From JAHFLD01 sp964367145 (GTDB lineage Bacteria; Patescibacteriota; Minisyncoccia; UBA6257; 1-14-0-10-40-38): a DNA stretch of 30,498 bases. Each line of letters starts with the position of its first letter. Positions within the stretch are counted from its first letter, which is position 1. The position numbers and the translations under genes were made by a program. Positions 16,667 to 23,594 of this stretch are shown here, piece after piece. The notes beneath the pieces are model-generated. The model saw nothing but the letters and a program-made list of their open reading frames with translations. It searched no databases and was not told the origin of the DNA. Location of the stretch: NCBI GenBank assembly GCA_964367145.1, contig CAYIWJ010000009.1, positions 1-30,498 of the forward strand. The letters run 5' to 3'.

Positions 16667-17467
16667 TCACCGAGCTTTTTGCACGGCCTCGTCGCTCACG
16701 CTAAATGGATATTTGCCACGGTCTTGGCGGTACCCGTTGATGGCGACTATTTCCGGATGGTCTTTCAGGAATTGCACAGCTTCATCCAGAGAAAAATCTG
16801 GCTTCCCCGCTTTTAAAAAATTACTGATGACTTTTTCGGCAACGATAAAATCTTCGGGGTAGTCTATGGCCAACCGAAAGTGACTAAGGTCTTCGGGGCT
16901 TTTAAGAACATATCGAGGAAACTCTTGGATGTTCCTGGTCAAAAGAACGGCGAAGCCCTCTCGTTCGGCGACGGTCTTGAGCCGTTCCCGCAGATTTTTG
17001 AGGGTGCTCATCTTGATAAGCTCCATACTTAAACCCTCGGGAAATGTAAGCGGCATACAGGTTGTGGCAAAGGCGATCTCATTACTCCGCTTCCTAAATT
17101 GACTAACCAATTGGTCGATGATTCGTTCATCATAAAATGGGTTGTCGCCGGTGAGACGAAGAATCGCCGTGGCGTTTTCTTGTTTGCCGGCGCCGTATAA
17201 TCTTTCCAAAACATCCGCCTCCGGGCCACGAAAAAATGGCAAGTTCGATTTTTTGGCGAAGACCTCAAGCGAATCGTCTTTGGGTTGATCGGTGGTGGCA
17301 ATGACAATTCCGTCAATTTCTTTGGCGCGATGGAGACGATCCACGATGTGTTCGACAAGCGGCTTGCCACATAAATCTTTGAGAACTTTGTCGGGTAAAC
17401 GCTTGGAACCCATGCGAACCTGAATAGCCGCGATAACTCTTTCTGGCTTGTTATTTCTGGTGGTCAT
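16667..17467 (-). CDS. spsF: SpsF-like sugar nucleotidyltransferase (divergent paralogue)
   Basis: A 266-residue NTP-transferase of the CMP-NeuAc synthetase-like SpsF group. AIQVRMGSKRLPDKVLKDLCGKPLV is the nucleotide-binding loop. RLTGDNPFYDERIIDQLV holds the metal-binding Asp region and AIDYPEDFIVAEKV the C-terminal signature. Compared with the copy at 20887 it has VRMGS for ARTGS, FPEGLSMELI for YPRGLDIEVI, and lacks the REHVT motif, so its substrate may differ. The ATG at 17467 is preferred to a TTG at 17500 because the fold begins just after it. It is the immediate upstream neighbour of the GT-B gene at 15409, a pairing repeated at 20887-22729. Confidence 0.83.
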   Translation of the reverse strand: MTTRNNKPERVIAAIQVRMGSKRLPDKVLKDLCGKPLVEHIVDRLHRAKEIDGIVIATTDQPKDDSLEVFAKKSNLPFFRGPEADVLERLYGAGKQENATAILRLTGDNPFYDERIIDQLVSQFRKRSNEIAFATTCMPLTFPEGLSMELIKMSTLKNLRERLKTVAEREGFAVLLTRNIQEFPRYVLKSPEDLSHFRLAIDYPEDFIVAEKVISNFLKAGKPDFSLDEAVQFLKDHPEIVAINGYRQDRGKYPFSVSDEAVQKAR

Positions 17468-17513
17468 ATTCTTATGTTTTTTTGGCGGGGCAAAGGGCAA
17501 AATGCGATATGGC

Positions 17514-18143
17514 TTATATTTCGTTGAGGGCTAAAGCATTGGTGTTCGGTTGGTTGTTTTTTTCTTTCCACTTCTGATAAGCCAGTACGTCTTGGTAAGA
17601 CGCCACGTGGCCCTTTTGACTGTAGCGATTAATTTTAACCAGTTCTTTTTTGAGTAGATGTAATCGCGTGCCGTGTGACGATTGAGAAAACCAAGGCAGT
17701 TCTCGAACCGGATGATTAACAAAACGAATCTTGAGCTTACTTTCTTTCATGGCTTTGATGAAGGTGGCGTAAACCCGCGGCTGGTGATATAGGGGCGCCA
17801 TGAGCGTGGCGCTTTTCCAGTGATTTTCTTTGGCGAGTTTCATAAAAGCGACGGCTTGCTCGCGGGTGCTAATGGAGACATCTTCGACAATAACATGTTC
17901 GCGTGGCACGCCGGCGCGCGAGACCGCCAAAATAATTTTTGGCAGGCGCGATTTAAAGAGTTCTTGACTTCGCTTGGTCTCTCCGGTAATCACTATTTTT
18001 TTAGCCAAACCGGCTTGGTAGAGATTGACCGCGATTTCGGGGCGCGAGGAGCCATCGCCTTCGATAAACAAAAGAACGTCCGCTGGTTCGGCGGTATCGT
18101 TGTTTACAAAGGCAAAAAGATGGATAAATTCGGCCAGTTTCAT
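17514..18143 (-). CDS. YdcF/DUF218-family protein
   Basis: A 209-residue soluble protein. DVLLFIEGDGSSRPEIAVNLYQAGLAKKIVITGETKRS matches the opening of the DUF218/YdcF fold (normally V.GG......R...A..L...G....I..SG). EHVIVEDVSISTREQAVAF and SATLMAPLYHQPRV also fit. There is no membrane segment, unlike the SanA/YdcF forms tied to the cell wall. The biochemical role of the family is poorly known, and some members bind SAM. It sits between the NeuB-family gene and an SpsF-like gene, 46 bases upstream of the latter, so a task in nonulosonate synthesis or export is suggested by position only. Confidence 0.75.
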   Translation of the reverse strand: MKLAEFIHLFAFVNNDTAEPADVLLFIEGDGSSRPEIAVNLYQAGLAKKIVITGETKRSQELFKSRLPKIILAVSRAGVPREHVIVEDVSISTREQAVAFMKLAKENHWKSATLMAPLYHQPRVYATFIKAMKESKLKIRFVNHPVRELPWFSQSSHGTRLHLLKKELVKINRYSQKGHVASYQDVLAYQKWKEKNNQPNTNALALNEI

Positions 18144-18216
18144 GGTCAGTATTAATTAAACCCCTAACACGGGTCGGCGGTTACAGTGTAAAATCTTACC
18201 AACCAAAATTCTTTCA

Positions 18217-19416
18217 CTAGACAAAGTGGCCCAATGTCAGGACGGTGTCGGGAGCAATATCTGTTTTTACGACCTTACCAATCAGCTTCCCGATTTCATA
18301 CGGCGCAATCCCGGTTCCGGGGCGTTTGACCGCGAAAGTACCATCGGTAAGCATGGCTTTTGTGATTGTAGTTCCCACTTTGATCGCGCGATCGGCCACA
18401 ACACTGCGGCGGGCCTGGAGACGCGCCTTGAGTTCAACTTCGCTGTCGACTTCTTTGATCGCGGATGAGCCGAGAACTTGAGGAAATTTTCCGGCTTTTA
18501 TTTTAGACGTAACCGATTCGTAGCTCTCGCCAAACGCAACGCCGATCTTTTTGGCTTCGTTTTCTCGGATTCGGCGGACAAGTTCGGTAAATTCTTTTTT
18601 GCCGATGCCGATGTCGTGATCGGGGCTGTCGCCCACCTTATCGCTTCCCGCCGCGTGTCCGGGCGTGTGGGTAAAATGTTTTTCAATCATTACCGCGCCC
18701 AACATGGCGGCGGCCACGTCGGCTTCAACTCCCGGCGTGTGATCAGAAAGACCTATTAAACAGTCGGGAAATTCATTTTCCAGATGTTTCATCATTAAAA
18801 GATTCGCGTGTTCAAGCGGGGTCGGATAGGCCAAGGTGCAGTGTAAAAGAATAATTTGATGATTACCGCTGAATTTTATGACATCTACCGCGGCATGAAT
18901 TTCTTCCATGGTGGCGGCGCCGGTTGAGAGAATTACGGGCTTGCCTTTGCTCGCAACATGTCGGAGAAAATCATGATAGGTCAGATCGCCGGAGGCGATC
19001 TTAAACATCGGGGTACCGAGGGAATCCAAGTGGTCGACAGATTCAAAATCAAAGGGTGTCGAAAAAATGACGATGCCTTTTTGTTCGGCGTAGCGGATCA
19101 GTTCGGCATCTTTTTCGCGCGGGATGCCATCAATTTTGTTAAAAGTTTCAATTTGAGATTCTTTGTAGTTTTTGGGATCGAATTGATAGCCTTTGGTGTC
19201 GCCGTGAACGAACCAATAACGCTTAGCCTCTTTTGAGGCAAGCTTGCCAGCGGTATAGTGTTGGAATTTTATGGCGCTGGCGTTAGTTTCGAGGGCGGCG
19301 TCCACCAGCTGTTTGGCTTTATTAAAATCACCATCGTGGTTAGCACCAGCTTCGGCCACGATAAAGCAGGGATGGTTTTTGCCGATTTTGATTTTGCCGA
19401 TAGTGATTTCGTCCAT
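18217..19416 (-). CDS. neuB: NeuB/SpsE-family nonulosonate synthase with SAF domain
   Basis: A 399-residue protein. The TIM-barrel NeuB domain covers about residues 1-290, with IVAEAGANHDGD near 19-30, STPFDFESVDHLDSLGTPMFKIASGDL, LLHCTLAYPTP, LSDHTPGVEADVAA and EKHFTH. The C-terminal SAF (antifreeze-like) domain follows from about 330, with RRSVVADRAIKVGTTIT and the terminal KRPGTGIAPYEIGKLIG. Members condense PEP with a free 6-carbon amino sugar to make a 9-carbon sugar acid such as sialic, legionaminic or pseudaminic acid. The subtype cannot be read here. The gene is central to the locus, with a DegT aminotransferase 96 bases upstream and YdcF/SpsF downstream. No Shine-Dalgarno is seen. 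Confidence 0.92.
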   Translation of the reverse strand: MDEITIGKIKIGKNHPCFIVAEAGANHDGDFNKAKQLVDAALETNASAIKFQHYTAGKLASKEAKRYWFVHGDTKGYQFDPKNYKESQIETFNKIDGIPREKDAELIRYAEQKGIVIFSTPFDFESVDHLDSLGTPMFKIASGDLTYHDFLRHVASKGKPVILSTGAATMEEIHAAVDVIKFSGNHQIILLHCTLAYPTPLEHANLLMMKHLENEFPDCLIGLSDHTPGVEADVAAAMLGAVMIEKHFTHTPGHAAGSDKVGDSPDHDIGIGKKEFTELVRRIRENEAKKIGVAFGESYESVTSKIKAGKFPQVLGSSAIKEVDSEVELKARLQARRSVVADRAIKVGTTITKAMLTDGTFAVKRPGTGIAPYEIGKLIGKVVKTDIAPDTVLTLGHFV

Positions 19417-19512
19417 AAGATGTTGACCTAGCTAAGAATTTTTTATCTTGAAAGTTTTGATTGATGTGATGCCAAAAAAAATCAAGTTTGCGCGGACTAA
19501 TTTTAAATCGAT

Positions 19513-20835
19513 TTATCCTTGCGTTTTCTCCCAGGCTTGAAGTTCTCTGATATTGCTGGCGATTTTTTTGAAGCCTAGAATGAGGGCGTCAATGTGACGC
19601 TTGGTGTGCGGTGGTTGACAAACTTTCACCATAAAAAGCTCTTGTTCATAGAGTCGTTCGGCTACCGGACAAAGTCCTTTTTTATAATCCAAATCGGGAT
19701 GAGGAAATTCCTTGGAAATAAAGGGGAATTGAGTCCGCGGGAAAATTCTTTTGGCTTTAAAAATCGGCATTAGGTAGAGTGGTTTTTGATAACCCTCCTG
19801 CACCGCAAACCCTTCGGCGATAAGCGCCTTAGCAATGGTAGATCTTTGGAGGCCGATTTTTTTTGATTGAACGCGAATCGGATAAAGATAGTGAGCGCAA
19901 CGAATTTCGCGGGGGGTTTCAAAGGGAATAAGCCAATCCAATCCTGAAGCTTTGATCTTCTTGGTTAAATAATCAGCGAGATTGATTCGGTTTTTAATCA
20001 AGGAGTCTAATTTTTTGAGCTGGGCGCCCATGATCGCCGCGTGAAGCTCACTTAGACGAAAATTGCTTCCCGCTATGAGTTCTCTCTCTTCGGGTTTGGT
20101 TTCCCAGATATCATCTACGACCGCTTCGCCATGGTTACGAATCAGTTCGGCTCGATAGGCGTAGCCGTCATCGTTAGTAGTGAGCATGCCGCCTTCGCCG
20201 GACTGGATAATTTTATGCACGTTAAAGCTCCAAACACCGATATCACCAATAGTTCCGGCGAATTGCCCTTTATATTTGGCGCCGGCCGCTTGGGCGCTGT
20301 CTTCAATAATTTTGAGATTGTGACGTTTGGCGATTAGGCGCAGGGTGTCATAGTCCGCAGGGCCACCAAAAAGATTAACTGCGAAAATAGCTTTGGTGCG
20401 GGAATTGATTTTTTTTACTACCGATTGCGGGTCAAGGCAAAAGTTTTTTTCATCAACGTCGGCAAAAACCGGAACGGCGCCGTTAAAGAGAACAGCCGTG
20501 GCCGTGGCGGGCATGGTCATCGGCGTCGTAATGACTTCGTCGCCGGGACCGATGCCAAGCGCGCCAATGGCGGCCTGAAGGGCGGTCGTGGCAGAGTTAA
20601 AGCTGATGGCGTGCTTAACCCCAAATTTTTTCTCAAAATTTTCTTCAAAAGCGCGAACTTCCGGACCACCGCGGAAACGGTCGCCGGCGCGACCCAAAAA
20701 ACCGGAGAGGTTTTTACTGTTCATTACCCTTAACGTGGCGGTCTTTTCTTCTGACCCGATGGTATTATAGGCTGGGACGCGTTGTTTTAGAGTTGGTCTG
20801 CCGCCTAAAAAAGCCAGTTTATCTAGTTTGGTCAT
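19513..20835 (-). CDS. DegT/DnrJ/EryC1/StrS sugar aminotransferase (first of two)
   Basis: A 440-residue PLP enzyme from the ATG at 20835 (MTKLDKLAFLGGRPTLK, a common opening for this family). Conserved features are SFNSATTALQAAIGALGIGPGDEVITTPMT, D179 in IIEDSAQAAGA and the Schiff-base lysine K208 in SFNVHKIIQSGEGG. It transfers an amino group to a nucleotide-linked keto sugar. A GTG at 20877 would add 14 residues and would run through the inverted repeat 20850-20869, so it is not preferred. Length is somewhat over the usual 370-400 because of an extended C-terminus. It follows the SpsF-like gene at 20887 by 51 bases. Confidence 0.9.
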   Translation of the reverse strand: MTKLDKLAFLGGRPTLKQRVPAYNTIGSEEKTATLRVMNSKNLSGFLGRAGDRFRGGPEVRAFEENFEKKFGVKHAISFNSATTALQAAIGALGIGPGDEVITTPMTMPATATAVLFNGAVPVFADVDEKNFCLDPQSVVKKINSRTKAIFAVNLFGGPADYDTLRLIAKRHNLKIIEDSAQAAGAKYKGQFAGTIGDIGVWSFNVHKIIQSGEGGMLTTNDDGYAYRAELIRNHGEAVVDDIWETKPEERELIAGSNFRLSELHAAIMGAQLKKLDSLIKNRINLADYLTKKIKASGLDWLIPFETPREIRCAHYLYPIRVQSKKIGLQRSTIAKALIAEGFAVQEGYQKPLYLMPIFKAKRIFPRTQFPFISKEFPHPDLDYKKGLCPVAERLYEQELFMVKVCQPPHTKRHIDALILGFKKIASNIRELQAWEKTQG

Positions 20836-20845
20836 TGTTTTAATA

Positions 20846-20872
20846 CAACCCTTGAAAGGGCTTTCAAGGTTA
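20846..20872. other. Inverted repeat upstream of the aminotransferase
   Basis: CCTTGAAAG (20850-20858) and CTTTCAAGG (20861-20869) are exact reverse complements with a 2-base centre. Allowing one bulged C, the arms extend to AACC/GGTT. It lies 14 bases before the ATG at 20835 and is not followed by a U-run, so it is not a terminator. A protein-binding operator or an RNA hairpin controlling the aminotransferase start are possible. Confidence 0.6.
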
Positions 20873-20886
20873 TCCACCTTTCTGCC

Positions 20887-21633
20887 TTAATATTTTTTGT
20901 TTTGTTGCTCAACTTGTTCGTTGATTTTAATGAGTTCGGGACGACGCTTCATAAGGTCAATAATATCTTTGAGGCGGAAGTTGGGATTTTTGGGAAAGAG
21001 TTCGTCGTAGATTTGTTCGGCTAATTTATAGTCAGCGTCTTCGTCTACGGTAAAGCGGTATTTGGAAAGGTCTTCGGGATTCTTTAGAGTTTTCCAAGTG
21101 TAGTTTTCTGGAAAGCGTTTAACGTGAATCGTAACGTGTTCGCGGTCGATGGGTTCGGTGGTGGTCTTCCATAATGCTTCAAGTGTCGTAAAGCGAATAA
21201 CCTCAATATCCAAACCTCGGGGGTAGGTGTGTTCACCGATGTTGTTTGAGACGTAGTCCATTTTTTCGTCGGTCAAAAAAAGCTCAATGGCTTTGTCTAT
21301 CACCTCTGGATCAAGGCAGGGATTGTCCGAGGTGGCGCGCACAACGATGTCGGTACTTGTTCCTTTGGCCGCCTGATAGTAACGATCAAGAACGTCTTCT
21401 TCGGAACCGCGAGTCACACTTACTCTAGGGTGATAGTTTTTGACCAAGTCTACGATTTTTTCGTCGTTGGGCTTAACGGTTGTCGCGATCACAACATGAT
21501 CAACGTGTTTTGACTGGAGGGCGCGGTCAATGACGCGCAAAAGAATCGGTTTGCCTTGGAGCGGCAAAAAGATTTTATTTGGCAAGCGAGTGGAGCCGGT
21601 GCGAGCTTGGATGATGCAGACGATGTTGGGCAT
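20887..21633 (-). CDS. spsF: SpsF-like sugar nucleotidyltransferase (canonical copy)
   Basis: A 248-residue cytidylyltransferase-like enzyme with the full signature: IIQARTGSTRLPNK at 7-20, RATSDNPCLDPEVID around 99-113, YPRGLDIEVIRF, DREHVTIHV and YRFTVDEDADYKLAEQI. SpsF proteins accompany NeuB/SpsE synthases in spore-coat and legionaminic-type loci and are thought to activate the nonulosonate with CMP. It starts 13 bases after the GT-B-like gene at 21647 and is followed by the aminotransferase, so it belongs to the same run. The start ATG at 21633 has no Shine-Dalgarno. Confidence 0.9.
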   Translation of the reverse strand: MPNIVCIIQARTGSTRLPNKIFLPLQGKPILLRVIDRALQSKHVDHVVIATTVKPNDEKIVDLVKNYHPRVSVTRGSEEDVLDRYYQAAKGTSTDIVVRATSDNPCLDPEVIDKAIELFLTDEKMDYVSNNIGEHTYPRGLDIEVIRFTTLEALWKTTTEPIDREHVTIHVKRFPENYTWKTLKNPEDLSKYRFTVDEDADYKLAEQIYDELFPKNPNFRLKDIIDLMKRRPELIKINEQVEQQNKKY

Positions 21634-21646
21634 GGCTATTTCTTAA

Positions 21647-22729
21647 CTATTTAGCTTTGGAATTGTTCATCATCTTATCGATGACTTGTATAACTTTTAG
21701 GGTGGCGCCGGATTTGGTGTAACTCTCAACTAATTTTTTAGAAACGTTGTTTTGCTCTGGAAATTTAATATCTTCGCTTAAAATTCTTTTGAAATCTTCA
21801 TCGGTGTAGGCGAAGTGCGAGAGGCCAAGGCGATTGGTAATTAAGGGATCGGGAATTCTTTCGGGATGCGGTTGATAGCTAATGACTGTTTTCCCGCCAA
21901 GGGCGGCTTCAAAAAGCGCCATGGATGTCATGCCGATTATGATGTGACTTTTGGCCAACACCGCATCTAGGGACTCTTTATTATCACGAACGACAGAGAT
22001 GGAACTTGACCTTGCCAACTCGTCGTATTTCGCTCGGTTTTGAACCGAGGGATGAAATTTGACAATTATTTCTCCTTGAAAATTTAATTCTGTTAGAGCG
22101 CGGAGCAAATCTCGCAGAACTTCCAATTCATCAAAACCCATATTCTCATGAAAGCCCTTTTCCTTCAGATCGGAAAATGGCTGATCAATGAAGGCGATCG
22201 TTTTGACCGGCCCAGGGAGCGGCGGAAATTCTTGAAAGTTCTCAAAATGAGGATTACCGGTGATGATGAGCTTATCCTTGGGGAAGCCCTCGGCAATCAT
22301 CTCGCGCTTGGCGAGATCATCCATGACCAAAATATAGTCCGGCAGATCTTCCGGTTGCATCCGACCTAGCGGATTAAAACTGAACTGTAAATTGTAATTA
22401 ATCCAAAAATCGATAATGGCGACGTTGGGAATCTTTTTAGCTTGAGCAATCTTGAGTAGTTTTTTTTCAATCGTTATACCACTACTGGTTCCGGTTAAAA
22501 TCAAATCGGGGTGCAAATCTTGAACCAGCATCCCTAACTCAATCTCGTTGAGGGTGTCGGCGTCGGCATAGCGATACTGCTGGCGATCCAATAATTTTTT
22601 TGCTGGACCATGGGCAAGGCAGGTTACTTCGTAGGAAGAATCTTTGAAGAGGCGACCTAGAACTGGAAGCAACGAGTCCATGCCGCCGGCGTCATGAGCG
22701 GCAATGATTATTTTTTTCTTGGTATGCAT
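21647..22729 (-). CDS. GT-B-like HDxG protein (second paralogue)
   Basis: A 360-residue soluble protein. It opens KKIIIAAHDAGGMDSLLPVLGRL. HPDLILTGTSSG, LIITGNPHFENFQ, EIIVKFHPSV and HIIIGMTSMALFEAALGGKTVISY follow, so the two-lobed GT-B outline and the EA.LGG donor-like site are clear. It is a paralogue of the protein at 15409. The ATG at 22729 places the HDAGG motif near residue 13, as in the paralogue; the upstream TTG at 22762 is not preferred. The SpsF-like gene starts 13 bases after its stop. Its place beside NeuB and SpsF suits a sugar-nucleotide hydrolase (the SpsG/PseG/NeuC step) or a nonulosonate transferase. Confidence 0.7.
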   Translation of the reverse strand: MHTKKKIIIAAHDAGGMDSLLPVLGRLFKDSSYEVTCLAHGPAKKLLDRQQYRYADADTLNEIELGMLVQDLHPDLILTGTSSGITIEKKLLKIAQAKKIPNVAIIDFWINYNLQFSFNPLGRMQPEDLPDYILVMDDLAKREMIAEGFPKDKLIITGNPHFENFQEFPPLPGPVKTIAFIDQPFSDLKEKGFHENMGFDELEVLRDLLRALTELNFQGEIIVKFHPSVQNRAKYDELARSSSISVVRDNKESLDAVLAKSHIIIGMTSMALFEAALGGKTVISYQPHPERIPDPLITNRLGLSHFAYTDEDFKRILSEDIKFPEQNNVSKKLVESYTKSGATLKVIQVIDKMMNNSKAK

Positions 22730-22800
22730 AAGAAATGAATTAGGATTGCGCGGATACAACAAAGAGACTTAAACATAAGTTAGCATGGATTGCCACGATT

Positions 22801-22825
22801 AAAAAAAGCCCTCAAACGAGGGCTT
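22801..22825 (-). terminator. Intrinsic terminator overlapping the formyltransferase stop
   Basis: AAGCCCTC (minus, 22825-22818) pairs exactly with GAGGGCTT (22813-22806) around a 4-base loop, followed by five U beyond the stem. The TGA stop (22814-22812) lies at the loop/stem boundary of this hairpin. Confidence 0.93.
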
Positions 22826-23501
22826 GGGAGGCCAAAATTTTATCGACAGCGATCTGCACTTCCGCCGACGCCCAGCTGAAGTAAGCTCCTTCGTCTGGAT
22901 TTTGCGGCACAGGAACACAACTACCATCCATAAGCCCGCGAACTGCCTGCGCCATAATTTGAGCGCCAACGCGCATGGTTCGAACTCGAACTTCCAAGAG
23001 TGATTCGCCCTTGCACCAAGAAACCGGTTCGCGGCGGAGAATCGGCCCGGTGTCGATGCCATCATCAATGAAATGACACGTGGCTCCCACGGTTTTTCCC
23101 TGAAACAACGCCCAACGCACAGAGTCCACGCCGCGAAATTCGGGTAGGAGTCCGGGGTGAGAGTTGAGCGCTCCATAACGAGCGAGACGAAAAATCCGAT
23201 TTTTGATGATCGTTGAGCCATCAAGCAAAATGAGATCCGGTTTTTCTGCTTCCAGTGCTCGCTGACATTCGGGACCGTTCAAACTATTCACGCAGACCAC
23301 TTTCATATCTGGTGATTGAATTCGCAATTCAGGGAATGGCGCCGGATCATGGAAGCTATTTTTTAGATATTCCTTTTCTTTTTCGGCTCGGGGGCTTGCT
23401 TCGGTGATAACGCAATCAATTGGAATTCCATGGTGCTGAAAAACATCTAGAATTTCTCTCCCGACGATATTTTCGTCGGTCATTAGTAAGGTGAGCTTCA
23501 T
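22812..23501 (-). CDS. Formyltransferase-family protein, probable amino-sugar N-formyltransferase
   Basis: A 229-residue enzyme of the methionyl-tRNA formyltransferase-like fold. The catalytic Asn-His-Asp set is visible as N113 and H115 in ALNSHPGLLPEFRG and D150 in DDGIDTGPIL. It is too short for a tRNA formyltransferase (about 310 residues) and matches the size of sugar N-formyltransferases such as WbkC, which formylate an amino group of a nucleotide sugar with N10-formyl-tetrahydrofolate. The ATG at 23501 is fixed by AAAGGAG seven bases upstream. It has its own terminator and richer G+C than its flanks, and is divergent from the M28-like gene. It implies access to folate one-carbon units, not a given in a reduced genome. 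Confidence 0.88.
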   Translation of the reverse strand: MKLTLLMTDENIVGREILDVFQHHGIPIDCVITEASPRAEKEKEYLKNSFHDPAPFPELRIQSPDMKVVCVNSLNGPECQRALEAEKPDLILLDGSTIIKNRIFRLARYGALNSHPGLLPEFRGVDSVRWALFQGKTVGATCHFIDDGIDTGPILRREPVSWCKGESLLEVRVRTMRVGAQIMAQAVRGLMDGSCVPVPQNPDEGAYFSWASAEVQIAVDKILASQALV

Positions 23502-23508
23502 ATTCTTT

Positions 23509-23515
23509 CTCCTTT
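23509..23515 (-). promoter_or_regulatory. Shine-Dalgarno AAAGGAG of the formyltransferase
   Basis: AAAGGAG ends seven bases before the ATG at 23501, an ideal distance. It excludes the longer in-frame reading that begins at 23546. Confidence 0.8.
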
Positions 23516-23558
23516 GTTTTTTCAAAGAACAGACCGGGTTAAACATCTCTCGGTTGTA

Positions 23559-23587
23559 TTGTAAACTAATAGCAAGACCTTTATAGT
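23559..23587 (+). promoter_or_regulatory. Candidate promoter giving a leaderless M28-like transcript
   Basis: TTGTAA (23559-23564) and TATAGT (23582-23587) are 17 bases apart, matching consensus at four and five of six positions. The -10 ends seven bases before the ATG at 23595, so the transcript would begin at or next to the start codon. No Shine-Dalgarno is present, in line with leaderless translation. Confidence 0.5.
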
Positions 23588-23594
23588 TACCTCA

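Noticed and set aside
18183..18193. CAGTGTAAAAT, also seen on the minus strand near 29603-29593
   Set aside because: Only two copies, in opposite orientation to the genes they precede; expected by chance in AT-rich spacers.
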